From Streptomyces angustmyceticus (GTDB lineage: Bacteria; Actinomycetota; Actinomycetes; Streptomycetales; Streptomycetaceae), in the NCBI RefSeq assembly GCF_019933235.1, contig NZ_CP082945.1, forward strand, positions 5,369,501 to 5,433,500: a DNA stretch of 64,000 nt. The letters are read 5' to 3'. The notes beneath the pieces are model-generated. The model worked only from the letters and a program-made list of their open reading frames with translations, searched no databases and was not told where the DNA came from. Positions 16,913 through 25,866 of this stretch are shown here, piece by piece. How positions within the stretch are numbered: position 1 is the first letter of the stretch; each line of letters begins with the position of its first letter. The position numbers and the translations under genes were made by a program.

Positions 16913-18658
16913 ATGTCCCGTATACGGTCCGCCGCCACCTTCGACCGCCGTACGTTCCTCACCGCCACCGGAGCGGCCGGCGCCGCCACCGGGCTCGGGC
17001 TCGCCTTCGGCGTCGGCCCGGACCGGCAGGCCCAGGCCGCCACCGTCACCTCCGGCCCGGCCCCGGCCGCGCCCGCCCCGGTACAGGCCCCGGCCGTCCC
17101 GCGCACCCCGTACACCCGGGGCACCACCCTCGCCGGGGTGTCCGCGCCGCGCGGCAGCGGGGGCTACCGCCGGCTCACCGACGGCCCCGCCTGGAAGCGG
17201 GTGGTCCGCTCCGACCTCGCCGCGGCGCACGGCGGGCGCGACGGGCGGCGCACCGCGCTGGCGTCGTTCGTGCAGTTCACCGACCTGCACCTGGTCGACG
17301 TGCAGAGTCCGCTGCGCTACGAGTACCTGCGCGCCGAGACCGCCAGCGCCTGGCGGCCGCAGGAGGCGCTGTCGGTGGCCGGGGTCGTGTCGCTGATCGA
17401 GCGGGTCAACGCGCTGCCCGGCGGACCCGCCACCGGCGCCCCGCTGTCGTTCGTGATGACCACCGGCGACAACACCGACAACAACTCCAAGCTGGAGCTG
17501 GAGTGGTTCCTGACCGCCATGAGCGGCGGCCGGATCACCCCGAACTCCGGCGACCCGCGCCGCTACGAAGGCGTCCAGGACAGCGGCCTGAAGCTGTACT
17601 GGCAGCCGGAGAGCGCGCTGCGCGACGCCGACAAGCAGGTGGGCTTCCCGCGGCTGGACGGGTTCCTCGACGCCGCGATCCGCACCGTCCACAGCCCGGG
17701 GCTGCGGCTGCCCTGGTACTCGACGGTCGGCAACCACGACTCGCTGCCCGGCGGGTGCTACGCCCCCGGCGACCCCTTCTGGGCCGAGTTCGCCACCGGC
17801 GACCGCAAGCTGGAGACGCTGCCCGCCGCCGAGGCCGCCAAGGTCTGGAAGGCGGTCAAGGACGGCCTCGACCCGCGGGGCGCGGACTTCAAGCGGCTGC
17901 TGACCTCGCACGCCAAGCAGACCCGGCAGGTCACCCCCGACGAGCGGCGCGCCCCCTTCACCCGGGCCGAGTACCTGCGCGCCCACCTCGACCCGGCGCA
18001 CACCGGCCCCGGCCCGCACGGCCACGGCTACACCTCCGCCGACCTCGCGGCGAACCGGCTGTACTACACCTTCCGGATCTCCGACGACGTCCTCGGGATC
18101 AGCCTGGACACCACCGACCCCGGCGGCCACTACACCGGCTCGGTCGGCGACGCCCAGCTGCGCTGGCTGGAGCGGACGCTCAAGGGGAACGAGAAGGGGG
18201 AGAAGGCCCATGTGCTGGTCTTCAGCCACCACACCAGCAAGACGATGAACAACACCAGGACCGACCCGGCCCACCCGCACGAGCGCCGGCACACCGGCGC
18301 CGAACTGGTGGAGGTGCTGTCCGCGCACCCCTCGGTCGTCGGCTGGATCAACGGCCACAGCCACAAGAACGAGATCCTCGCGCACGACGGCTTCTGGGAG
18401 ATCTCCACCGCCTCGCACATCGACTTCCCGCAGCTGGCCCGGGTCATCGAGCTGGTGGACAACCACGACGGCACGCTGTCGCTGTTCACCACCCTGATCG
18501 AGTCGGCCGCCCCGCACCGCACGGACTTCGACGACCTCTCGCAGACCGGGCTGGCGGCCCTCTACCGCGAGCTGTCCTTCAACGCCCCCAAGGCCCGTAC
18601 GGACCTGGCGGGCACCGCCGGGGACCGCAACGTCGAGCTGCTGCTCAAGCGGCGCTGA
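16913..18658 (+). CDS. Tat-exported metallophosphoesterase (TIGR03767-like)
   Basis: A 581-residue phosphoesterase with a Tat signal: twin-arginine DRRTF at about 10-14, then a hydrophobic Ala/Gly stretch and QAQAA cleavage region near 43. The calcineurin-like metal motifs are visible: FTDLHLVD, TTGDNTDNN, GNHD, a late HHTS and GHSHKNE. This matches the actinobacterial PPA1498/TIGR03767 family of exported phosphoesterases; the substrate is unknown. ATG at 16913. A PHO-box-like repeat upstream fits a role in phosphate scavenging. Confidence 0.92.
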   Translation: MSRIRSAATFDRRTFLTATGAAGAATGLGLAFGVGPDRQAQAATVTSGPAPAAPAPVQAPAVPRTPYTRGTTLAGVSAPRGSGGYRRLTDGPAWKRVVRSDLAAAHGGRDGRRTALASFVQFTDLHLVDVQSPLRYEYLRAETASAWRPQEALSVAGVVSLIERVNALPGGPATGAPLSFVMTTGDNTDNNSKLELEWFLTAMSGGRITPNSGDPRRYEGVQDSGLKLYWQPESALRDADKQVGFPRLDGFLDAAIRTVHSPGLRLPWYSTVGNHDSLPGGCYAPGDPFWAEFATGDRKLETLPAAEAAKVWKAVKDGLDPRGADFKRLLTSHAKQTRQVTPDERRAPFTRAEYLRAHLDPAHTGPGPHGHGYTSADLAANRLYYTFRISDDVLGISLDTTDPGGHYTGSVGDAQLRWLERTLKGNEKGEKAHVLVFSHHTSKTMNNTRTDPAHPHERRHTGAELVEVLSAHPSVVGWINGHSHKNEILAHDGFWEISTASHIDFPQLARVIELVDNHDGTLSLFTTLIESAAPHRTDFDDLSQTGLAALYRELSFNAPKARTDLAGTAGDRNVELLLKRR

Positions 18659-18679
18659 CGGGCCCGGGGAGCCGGCTCC

Positions 18680-19702
18680 CTAGCGCGGCAGCACCACCAC
18701 ATACGCGCTCGGCTCCCGGTCGCCCGCCGCCATCAGGGCCGTACGGATCACCGCGGCCTGCTGCTCGGGGGACGTGCGCAGGGTGCGCGGCAGGCAGCGG
18801 ACGACGGTGATGCCCAGCCGCTCCAGGTGCTCGCGCTTGTGGAAGAACGGCGACTGCAGCGGGTCCTCCTCGGGGCGCGGCGCCCGGGTGTCGATCTCCA
18901 GGGCCACCGCGTGCTCCGGCCAGAAGGCGTCCACGCCGCCCAGGTGCGGCCCGCCCGGCAGCCGCAGCTCGACGTTCCACAGCGGGTCGGGCAGTCCGTG
19001 GGCGCGCACCATCGCGTAGAGCCGCTGCTCGGCCAGCGCCCGGCCCTCGGCCAGCAGGGTGTCCACCGCGTCCACCACGTGCGGCCGGGTCAGCAGCCGG
19101 GCCCGGCTCAGCTCCCGCACCACCGACGTCGCCTCGCAGTGCCCGCCGCGCACCGCCTCGGTCAGCAGCCGGCGCACCGTCGCGGCATCGGTCAGCGAGG
19201 CGACCGCGTCCGCCACCGCGCGCGGCACCGGCGCGGCCGGCACCCCGGTGATCTCCTGCGCGACGGGCAGCTCCACGGTCCGCACGATCCGGGTGAAGCC
19301 GGTCGAGCGCAGCCGCCGGGTACGGGCCACCAGCACCTCGATGCGGTCCAGGGCGAGCAGCGGGGGTGCCTCGGTGAAGCCGTGCAGGGCGAGCGCCGCC
19401 AGGCCGGTGATCATCGCCTCGGGGGCGTCCGCGGACTCGGAGCCCTGCCGGGGTACCGCGGGGCCCCGGTGGCTGGCGTACAGCAGGGCCGCGTGCAGCC
19501 GTTCCTCGCTGGTGGGAGGTCCCGCGTGCAGCAGGTAGATGCCGGGGAGCAGTTGCTGCCAGGGGCCGCCGGCGCGGCAGCGTTCGGTGGTCTCGGCGGA
19601 CGGGACGCCGTGCTCCCGCAGCTGACGGGTGGTCATCACCCGGCACTGCGCCTCGGAGAGGTGACGGAGGGGGAGGGGGGAGAGCGGGGTGTCGTGGTTC
19701 AT
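18680..19702 (-). CDS. AbiEi-like N-terminus plus DUF559/Vsr-like C-terminus protein
   Basis: A 340-residue protein. The N-terminal half (TTRQLREHGVP, WQQLLPGIYLLH, LAALALHG) resembles the AbiEi antitoxin-type winged helix fold. The C-terminus (GGVDAFWPEHAVALEIDT, then a helix-rich HKREHLERLGI and strand TVVRCL) looks like the DUF559 / very-short-patch-repair nuclease fold. This combination is common in actinobacteria and its function is unknown. ATG at 19702 has GAGGTG just upstream. No partner toxin gene lies nearby. Confidence 0.8.
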   Translation of the reverse strand: MNHDTPLSPLPLRHLSEAQCRVMTTRQLREHGVPSAETTERCRAGGPWQQLLPGIYLLHAGPPTSEERLHAALLYASHRGPAVPRQGSESADAPEAMITGLAALALHGFTEAPPLLALDRIEVLVARTRRLRSTGFTRIVRTVELPVAQEITGVPAAPVPRAVADAVASLTDAATVRRLLTEAVRGGHCEATSVVRELSRARLLTRPHVVDAVDTLLAEGRALAEQRLYAMVRAHGLPDPLWNVELRLPGGPHLGGVDAFWPEHAVALEIDTRAPRPEEDPLQSPFFHKREHLERLGITVVRCLPRTLRTSPEQQAAVIRTALMAAGDREPSAYVVVLPR

Positions 19703-19827
19703 GTCACCTCGATTCCCGCGCCCGCTCCGCCCCCTAACCGCTGTTACACGCCCGTGCCACAAACCGGACAACCCTGTACTAAAGTACGGGCGTTCGACTG
19801 CCGAAACGGGGCTGGTCGCCCCGGGGG
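19703..19827. promoter_or_regulatory. Intergenic region before the DUF559-like gene
   Basis: This 125-bp stretch is less GC-rich than its flanks and contains GTACTAAAGTAC (19775-19786, 4-bp arms). Read leftward, TTGTCC lies further upstream of the start, so it likely holds the promoter of the leftward gene; the element boundaries are uncertain. Confidence 0.3.
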
Positions 19828-22416
19828 TTACGGCCTCGGCCCGGCCGCCTCGTCACAAGCCTGTGCCCGCAGCGCCCGCGCCAGATCGTCCCGCTTCTCC
19901 AGCACCAGCCGGCGCAGCGCGGGCGCCGCCTGCGGGTGCCCGTCCAGCCAGCCGTCCGCGGCGTCCAGGGTGGCCCGCTCCACCAGCCAGGCGGGGAAGA
20001 GCCCGTGCACCACGTCCATCGCGATCTCGATGGACCGCTCCCGCCACACCCGTTCGAGCGCCCCGAAGTAGCGCGGCAGGTACGGGGCCAGCAGCTCCGT
20101 CTGCCCGAACTGCGCGAACCCGGCGACCGTCGCCTCCACCAGGGCGTTGGAGAGCACGTCGGACTCCACGACCCGCGCCCACGCCTGCTCCTTGACCTCG
20201 GCCGAGGGGCGGGCGGCCAGGCAGCGCACCTGGTGGCGCCGGCCGGAGGCGGTGTTGTCGCGGGCCAGCTCGGCGGCGATCACGGCCTCGTCCGCGACGC
20301 CGTGCGCCGCGAGCGGCTCCAGGACCGTCCAGCGCAGCTCCTGGTCCACGTCCAGACCGTCGATCTTCGCCGTGCCGTCCAGCAGGCCCTGGAGCAGCTG
20401 GAGGTCGGCGGGGGTGGTGGCGACGGCGCTGAAATGCCGGGCCCAGGCGAGCTGGTGGCCGCTGCCGGGGTCGGCGAGCCGCAGCTCGTGCAGGGCGGCC
20501 TCGGCCAGCTCCCGGGCGGCCCGCTCCCGGCCCTCCGGCGCGGAGTACTGCTCCAGCGCCGTCTGGGCCTGGGCGTGCAGCGACTGCAGCACCCCGATGT
20601 CGGTCTCCCGGCCGGCGAACCGGCGCACCAGGTCGAGGTAGTCGCGGGCCGGCATCAGCCCGTCGCGGGTCAGGCCCCACAGCGCGGCCCAGCACACCGC
20701 CCGCGCCATCGGGTCGGTCAGGTCGCCGAGCCGGGCCCGCAGGGTGGCCAGCGAGCCCTCGTCGAACCGGACCTTGGCGTACGTCAGGTCCTCGTCGTTG
20801 ACCAGCACCAGCTCGGGCCGTTCGAGGCCGGCCAGCTCGGGCACGGTGGTCCGCGGCCCGGAGACGTCCACCTCGGCGCGGGCGTAGCGCACCAGCGCCG
20901 AGTCCGCATCCTGCCGCCGGTACAGGCCGACCGCGACCCGGTGCGGCCGCAGCTGCGGGTGGGAGGGGGCCGCCTCCTGGAGGATGCCCAGCTCGGTGAT
21001 CCGGTCCTGGGCGTCGTAGGTGACCTGCGGGGTCAGGGAGTTGACGCCCGCGGTCTCCAGCCAGGCCCGCGACCAGGCCGCCAGGTCCCGGCCCGAGGTC
21101 TCCTCCAGCACCGCCAGCAGGTCCGTCAGCCGGGTGTTGCCGTAGGCGTGCCGCTTGAAGTAGCGCCGGGCGCCCTCCAGGAAGGCGTCCTGCCCCACGT
21201 ACGCCACCAGTTGCTTGAGGACGGCCGCGCCCTTGGCGTAGGTGATGCCGTCGAAGTTGAGCTTGGCGTCCTCCAGGTCCCGGATGTCGGCGGTGACCGG
21301 GTGGGTGGAGGGCAGCTGGTCGGCGCGGTAGGCCCAGGACTTGCGGCGGTTGGCGAAGGTGATCCAGCCGTCGGTGAAGCGCGTCGCGCCCACCAGCGCG
21401 AAGGCCCCCATGAAGTCCGCGTAGGACTCCTTGAGCCACAGGTCGTCCCACCACTGCATGGTGACCAGGTCCCCGAACCACATGTGCGCCATCTCGTGCA
21501 GGATGACGTTGGCCCGGCTCTCGTAGGACGCCTCGGTCACCTTCCCGCGGAAGACGAACTCCTCGCGGAAGGTGACGCAGCCCGGGTTCTCCATCGCCCC
21601 GAGGTTGTACTCCGGGACGAAGGCCTGGTCGTACTTCCCGAAGGGGTAGGGGAAGTCGAAGTGGTCGTGGAAGAAGTCCAGGCCCTGCTTGGTGACGGTG
21701 AAGATGTCGTCCGCGTCGAAGTGCTTCGCCAGGCCCTTGCGGCACAGCGCGCCCAGCGGGATCTCCAGCTCGGTCCCGTCGTCGAAGGCGCGCCGGTAGC
21801 TGTCGGAGACGTAGTGGTACGGGCCGGCGACCACGGCCGTGATGTACGTCGAGATCGGCTCGGTGGTGGCGAAGCGGTGCCGCCCGCCCTCGGACGGGCC
21901 CTCCTGCACCCCGTTGCTGAGCACCCGCCAGCCCTCGGGGGCGGTCACCTCGAAGGTGAACGGGGCCTTCAGGTCGGGCTGTTCGAAGTTGACGAAGACC
22001 CGGCGGGAGTCGGCCGGCTCGTACTGGGTGTAGAGGTAGACCTCGCCGTCCTCGGGGTCCACGAAGCGGTGCAGGCCCTCACCGGTCCGGCTGTAGGCGC
22101 ACCGGGCGTCGACGACGAGGGTGTTCTGCGCGGCCAGCGCGTCCAGCGTGATCCGGGTGCCGTCGAAGACCTCGGCGGGGTCCAGCTCCCGGCCGTTGAG
22201 GGTGACGGAGGTGACCGCGGGCGCCAGCAGGTCGGCGAAGGTCGAGGCGCCGGGCTCGGCACAGGAGAAGCGCAGGGTGGTCAGGGAGCGGAAGGTCTCC
22301 GCGGCCGTACCGGAGGCGACCGCGGAGCGGACGTCCAGCGCCACGTCGTACGCGTCGACGCTCAGCAGCCGGCCCCGCTCGCGCGCCTCGTCCCGGGACA
22401 GATTCTCACCTGGCAC
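19828..22416 (-). CDS. pepN: Aminopeptidase N (M1 family), second copy
   Basis: An 862-residue M1 zinc aminopeptidase, a paralogue of the gene at 12033-14627 with the same architecture. GAMENPG, HEMAH at 307-311 and E330 are intact, so it should be active. GTG at 22416 is chosen because GAGGGAG lies 7 nt upstream and because VPGENLSRDEA lines up with the other copy's start; an earlier frame opening at 22494 lacks a ribosome site. Substitutions around the active site (W-DDLWLKESYAD against W-NDLWLNESFAT) may change specificity. It is divergent from the DsbA-fold gene. Confidence 0.95.
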   Translation of the reverse strand: MPGENLSRDEARERGRLLSVDAYDVALDVRSAVASGTAAETFRSLTTLRFSCAEPGASTFADLLAPAVTSVTLNGRELDPAEVFDGTRITLDALAAQNTLVVDARCAYSRTGEGLHRFVDPEDGEVYLYTQYEPADSRRVFVNFEQPDLKAPFTFEVTAPEGWRVLSNGVQEGPSEGGRHRFATTEPISTYITAVVAGPYHYVSDSYRRAFDDGTELEIPLGALCRKGLAKHFDADDIFTVTKQGLDFFHDHFDFPYPFGKYDQAFVPEYNLGAMENPGCVTFREEFVFRGKVTEASYESRANVILHEMAHMWFGDLVTMQWWDDLWLKESYADFMGAFALVGATRFTDGWITFANRRKSWAYRADQLPSTHPVTADIRDLEDAKLNFDGITYAKGAAVLKQLVAYVGQDAFLEGARRYFKRHAYGNTRLTDLLAVLEETSGRDLAAWSRAWLETAGVNSLTPQVTYDAQDRITELGILQEAAPSHPQLRPHRVAVGLYRRQDADSALVRYARAEVDVSGPRTTVPELAGLERPELVLVNDEDLTYAKVRFDEGSLATLRARLGDLTDPMARAVCWAALWGLTRDGLMPARDYLDLVRRFAGRETDIGVLQSLHAQAQTALEQYSAPEGRERAARELAEAALHELRLADPGSGHQLAWARHFSAVATTPADLQLLQGLLDGTAKIDGLDVDQELRWTVLEPLAAHGVADEAVIAAELARDNTASGRRHQVRCLAARPSAEVKEQAWARVVESDVLSNALVEATVAGFAQFGQTELLAPYLPRYFGALERVWRERSIEIAMDVVHGLFPAWLVERATLDAADGWLDGHPQAAPALRRLVLEKRDDLARALRAQACDEAAGPRP

Positions 22417-22542
22417 GACGTGACTCCCTCGTCCTCGTATCGAATATCGAACAACGGGAATCATGGCACGCCCCCCGTCGGTTGAACCTTCCACAGAACG
22501 GCACCGCCTGCCGACGCAGCCGCGCTCTCAGAAGGAGACCCC

Positions 22543-23187
22543 GTGTCCGACCCCGCGAAGACCCCCGCAGACTTCTGGTTCGACCCGCTGTGCCCCTGGG
22601 CCTGGATGACCTCCCGCTGGATGCTGGAGGTCGAGAAGGTCCGCCCGGTCGAGGTGCGCTGGCACGTGATGAGCCTGGCGGTGCTCAACGAGAACCGGCT
22701 CGACGAGCTCCCCGCGGAGTACGCCGAGAACATGCGCCCCGGCGGCAAGGCATGGGGCCCGGTCCGGGTGGTGATCGCCGCCCAGCAGCTGCACGGCGAC
22801 GAGGCCGTGGGCAGGCTCTACACCGCGCTCGGCACCCGCATCCACAACGAGGGCCTCGGGGTGACCCCGGAGAGCATCGCCGCCGCCCTGGACGACGCGG
22901 GCCTGCCCGCCGACCTGCTCGCGTACGCCGAGAAGGACACCTACGACGCCGAGCTGCGCGCCTCCCACAAGGCGGGCATCGACCTGGTCGGCCAGGAGGT
23001 CGGCACCCCCGTGATCGCCGTGCCGGGTCACGACGGCGAGCAGATCGCCTTCTTCGGCCCGGTGGTCACCCCGGCCCCCAAGGGCGAGGAGGCCGCCAAG
23101 CTGTGGGACGGCACGCTGACGGTGGCGTCCATCCCCGGCTTCTACGAGATCAAGCGGACCCGGACCCAGGGGCCCGTCTTCGACTGA
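22543..23187 (+). CDS. DsbA-fold protein, mycothiol-dependent nitroreductase Rv2466c family
   Basis: A 214-residue thioredoxin/DsbA-fold protein closely resembling mycobacterial Rv2466c throughout (FWFDPLCPWAW, HVMSLAVLNENR, AWGPVRV, VGTPVI, FFGPV, KRTRT). Rv2466c has a CPWC active site; here it is CPWA, so only one cysteine remains. A single-Cys enzyme can still work through a mixed disulfide with mycothiol. GTG at 22543 follows GAAGGAG. Role is probably mycothiol-linked reduction or oxidative defence, consistent with sodF next door, but this is inference. Confidence 0.88.
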   Translation: MSDPAKTPADFWFDPLCPWAWMTSRWMLEVEKVRPVEVRWHVMSLAVLNENRLDELPAEYAENMRPGGKAWGPVRVVIAAQQLHGDEAVGRLYTALGTRIHNEGLGVTPESIAAALDDAGLPADLLAYAEKDTYDAELRASHKAGIDLVGQEVGTPVIAVPGHDGEQIAFFGPVVTPAPKGEEAAKLWDGTLTVASIPGFYEIKRTRTQGPVFD

Positions 23188-23208
23188 TCCCGGTCGCACG
23201 GGCACATG

Positions 23209-23247
23209 GGAGCGCCCCCGCACGTATCGGACGTGCGGGGGCGCTCC
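23209..23247. terminator. Bidirectional terminator between DsbA-fold gene and sodF
   Basis: 17-bp perfect stem (arms 23209-23225 and 23231-23247) with 5-nt loop ATCGG, between convergent genes. Confidence 0.88.
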
Positions 23248-23313
23248 GTCATTCCGCCTGCCAGGTGAAGGGTGAGAAGACGATCACGAGGCAGGACGAC
23301 GGGGGACCGTGCG

Positions 23314-23955
23314 TTACGGCACCAGCAGCAGGTTGTTGGCGCGCTCCTTGGCGGACGCGTACCGCTTGGCGACGTCCTGCCAGTTCACGACCTGCCACAT
23401 GGCCTCGATGAAGTCCACCTTCTGGTTCTTGTACTGCAGGTAGAAGGCGTGCTCCCAGGCGTCGAAGACCAGGATCGGGACGGAGCCCTGCCCGACGTTG
23501 CCCTGGTGGTCGTAGACCTGCTCGACGACCAGGCGGCCGCTGACCGGCTCGTAGGCCAGCACGCCCCAGCCGGAGCCCTGGGTGGTGGCCGCGGCCTTGG
23601 TCAGCTGCGCCTTGAAACCGGCGTACGAGCCGAAGCTCTCGGCGATGGCGTCGGCCAGCTCGCCCACGCCGTCCTTCTCGTGCGGCTCGCCGCCGCCGTC
23701 ACCGGTCATGTTGTGCCAGTAGATGCTGTGCAGGATGTGGCCGGAGAGGTGGAACGCGAGGTTCTTCTCCAGGCCGTTGATGTTGCCCCACGCTTCCTTG
23801 TCACGGGCCTCGGCGAGCTGCTCCAGGGTGTCGTTCGCGCCCTTCACGTACGCCGCGTGGTGCTTGTCGTGGTGCAGCTCGATGATCTCGGGGCTGATGA
23901 CCGGTGCCAGCGCCGAGTAGTCGTACGGAAGTTCAGGAAGTGTGTAGGTGGCCAT
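23314..23955 (-). CDS. sodF: Iron (Fe/Mn) superoxide dismutase
   Basis: Converts superoxide to H2O2 and O2 in the cytosol. 213 residues. Metal ligands are in the expected places: H in ELHHDKHH (about 28), H in HILHSIYWHN (about 74-80), and D/H in FDAWEHAFY (about 164-168). The sequence resembles the SodF branch of Streptomyces, which is made when nickel is scarce and repressed by Nur. A Nur-box-like site sits 36-52 bp before the ATG. The Ni-dependent sodN gene is not in the window. Confidence 0.96.
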   Translation of the reverse strand: MATYTLPELPYDYSALAPVISPEIIELHHDKHHAAYVKGANDTLEQLAEARDKEAWGNINGLEKNLAFHLSGHILHSIYWHNMTGDGGGEPHEKDGVGELADAIAESFGSYAGFKAQLTKAAATTQGSGWGVLAYEPVSGRLVVEQVYDHQGNVGQGSVPILVFDAWEHAFYLQYKNQKVDFIEAMWQVVNWQDVAKRYASAKERANNLLLVP

Positions 23956-23990
23956 GCCGATCCCGCCTCCAAGCTGCTGATGAGCAGTAG

Positions 23991-24007
23991 TTGCAATCCA
24001 TGTGCAG
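23991..24007 (-). promoter_or_regulatory. Nur-box-like site before sodF
   Basis: TTGCAA-TCCAT-GTGCAG (+ strand) fits the published Nur box form tTGCaa-N5-ttGCAA with two mismatches in the right half. Its location upstream of sodF is where Nur represses with nickel in S. coelicolor. Confidence 0.72.
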
Positions 24008-24070
24008 GAGCACGCTATCAGCAGGAGTGATCACCGGCCGGTTGCGGTGGACGGCCTGGTCCCAAAGACG

Positions 24071-24111
24071 GAGGCGGGGCGGGACCCCGGTAGGAGGTCC
24101 CGCCCCGCCTC
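24071..24111 (-). terminator. Terminator after amino-acid permease 1
   Basis: 16-bp perfect stem (GAGGCGGGGCGGGACC and its complement) with a 9-nt loop, 17 bp past the permease stop. Confidence 0.85.
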
Positions 24112-24128
24112 GGGGGAGTGGGGGAGCG

Positions 24129-25571
24129 CTACTGCCCGGCCGGGCCCGCGCCCCTGCCCAGCGACCGCTGCCGGACGAGGCCGATCACGGCCAGCACCAC
24201 GCCGAAGCCGCCGGTGAACAGCAGCTGGATCCGCTGGCTCTCGTCGCGCAGCATCAGCAGCAGCACGGCGACAATGCCCGCCAGCGCCACCCAGGTCAGG
24301 ACCGGGAAGGCCCACATCTTCACCACGAGCTTCTCGGGCGCCTCGCGCTCCAGCGTCCGGCGCATCCGCAGCTGGGCGGTGGCGATGAAGCCCCACACCA
24401 CCAGGACGGCCGCGCCGACCATGTTCAGCAGCCACTGGAAGACCGTGGTGGGCCACAGGAAGCTGAAGACGACCGCGAGGAAGCCGAAGGCGGAGCACAG
24501 CAGGACGGCGCGGCGCGGGACGCCGCCGCTGACCTTGCCGAGGAACGCCGGGCCCTGGCCGCGGGAGATGAGGGAGTAGGCCATCCGCGAGGAGCCGTAG
24601 AGGTTGGCGTTCACCGCGGAGAGCAGCGCGACCAGGATGACCACGTTCATGATCTGGCCGGCCGCCGGGATCTTCAGGTAGTCCAGGACCGCCACGTACG
24701 GGCCGCTCTTGGCGATGGAGGGGGCGCTCCAGGGGATGACGGTGACGATGACCGCCATCGAGCCGACGTAGAAGAGGGCGATGCGCCACATCGCGGTGCG
24801 CACCGCGCGGGCCACGCCGCGCACCGGGTCCTTGGACTCGGCGGCCGCGATCGTCACCGTCTCCAGGCCGCCGTAGGCGAACACCGAGGCCAGCAGGCCG
24901 ACCATCAGCCCGTCGACGCCCTTGGGGAGGAAGCCGCCGTCACCGGTGAGGTGCGAGGCGCCCGGGGCCTGGGTGCCGGGCAGCAGGCCGAGGATGGCCA
25001 GCACGCCCAGGACCAGGAAGACGCCGATCGCCGCGACCTTCAGCGCGGCGAACCAGAACTCGAACTCGCCGAAGTTGGAGACCGCGGTGAGGTTGGTGCC
25101 GGTGAAGATCACCATGAACAGCAGGACCCACATCCACGGCTGGCTGGCGGGGAACCACTGCACCATCACGTCCGCGGCGCCCAGCGCCTCGGCGGCCACC
25201 GCCACGCACAGCAGCGCGGTGAACATCCAGCCCGCCGTGAACCCGGCCCAGGAGCCTATGGAGCGCTCGGCGTGCACGGAGAAGGAGCCGGAGGCCGGGT
25301 TCGCCGCGGCCATCTCGCCGAGCATCCGCATGATCAGCATGACCAGCGCGCCGGAGACGGCGTAGGCGAGCACGATCGACGGTCCGGCCGCCGCGATGCC
25401 GGCGCGGGAGCCGACGAACAGGCCCGCGCCGATCACCCCGCCCAGGGCGATCATCGAGAGGTGGCGCTGCTTGAGGCCGTTGGACAGCGTGGAATCGCTG
25501 CCGGGGCCGGCGCCCTGGACCGCGTCGCCGTGCTCGCGCGCGGGTGCGGCGGACGAGGGTGTCCGATTCAT
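24129..25571 (-). CDS. Amino acid permease, AAT family (APC superfamily), copy 1
   Basis: A 480-residue, about 12-helix proton-coupled amino-acid importer. Family motifs: GLKQRHLSMIALGGVIGAGL near residue 32, FVGSRAGIA, LGEMAAANPASGSF and GEFEFWFAALK. This is the GABA/D-Ala/Gly/aromatic-type AAT group; the substrate cannot be read from sequence. ATG at 25571 gives the usual short Ser/Pro-rich cytosolic tail; its ribosome site is weak. It is the first of three paralogues pointing leftward within 6 kb. Confidence 0.93.
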   Translation of the reverse strand: MNRTPSSAAPAREHGDAVQGAGPGSDSTLSNGLKQRHLSMIALGGVIGAGLFVGSRAGIAAAGPSIVLAYAVSGALVMLIMRMLGEMAAANPASGSFSVHAERSIGSWAGFTAGWMFTALLCVAVAAEALGAADVMVQWFPASQPWMWVLLFMVIFTGTNLTAVSNFGEFEFWFAALKVAAIGVFLVLGVLAILGLLPGTQAPGASHLTGDGGFLPKGVDGLMVGLLASVFAYGGLETVTIAAAESKDPVRGVARAVRTAMWRIALFYVGSMAVIVTVIPWSAPSIAKSGPYVAVLDYLKIPAAGQIMNVVILVALLSAVNANLYGSSRMAYSLISRGQGPAFLGKVSGGVPRRAVLLCSAFGFLAVVFSFLWPTTVFQWLLNMVGAAVLVVWGFIATAQLRMRRTLEREAPEKLVVKMWAFPVLTWVALAGIVAVLLLMLRDESQRIQLLFTGGFGVVLAVIGLVRQRSLGRGAGPAGQ

Positions 25572-25866
25572 GTCGTACCTGTCCCAGTAGGTGAGAGCGG
25601 AGCAAGGCGTTACTGCGTTCTCCCCGGGCCGCGACCGGTGCGACGGTGCTGTCGGGCCCCCGGACCCCCACCGGGGCGGGCGGATCGCGCGGGGCCTGCC
25701 GACGGCTGGATCCGGGGTCCTCGGCAAAGCGGGCTCAGTTTGAGCGCCGCTGTCCGCTCAGGGCAACAGTCGTGCAGCGAATGTTCGGTATTCAGACGTG
25801 ATCGCGACTGTCGGTGTTCGTTCTGTTGTCGATTGTGACGCGGGGTGATGTCTGCGACACCGGGTC

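Noticed and set aside
18680..19702. Type IV toxin-antitoxin (AbiE) system
   Set aside because: AbiEi-like N-terminus is present but there is no AbiEii toxin partner, and the C-terminus is nuclease-like.
19936..22485. Long plus-strand frame opposite pepN copy 2
   Set aside because: Same reason; no recognisable domain and a complete M1 enzyme on the other strand.
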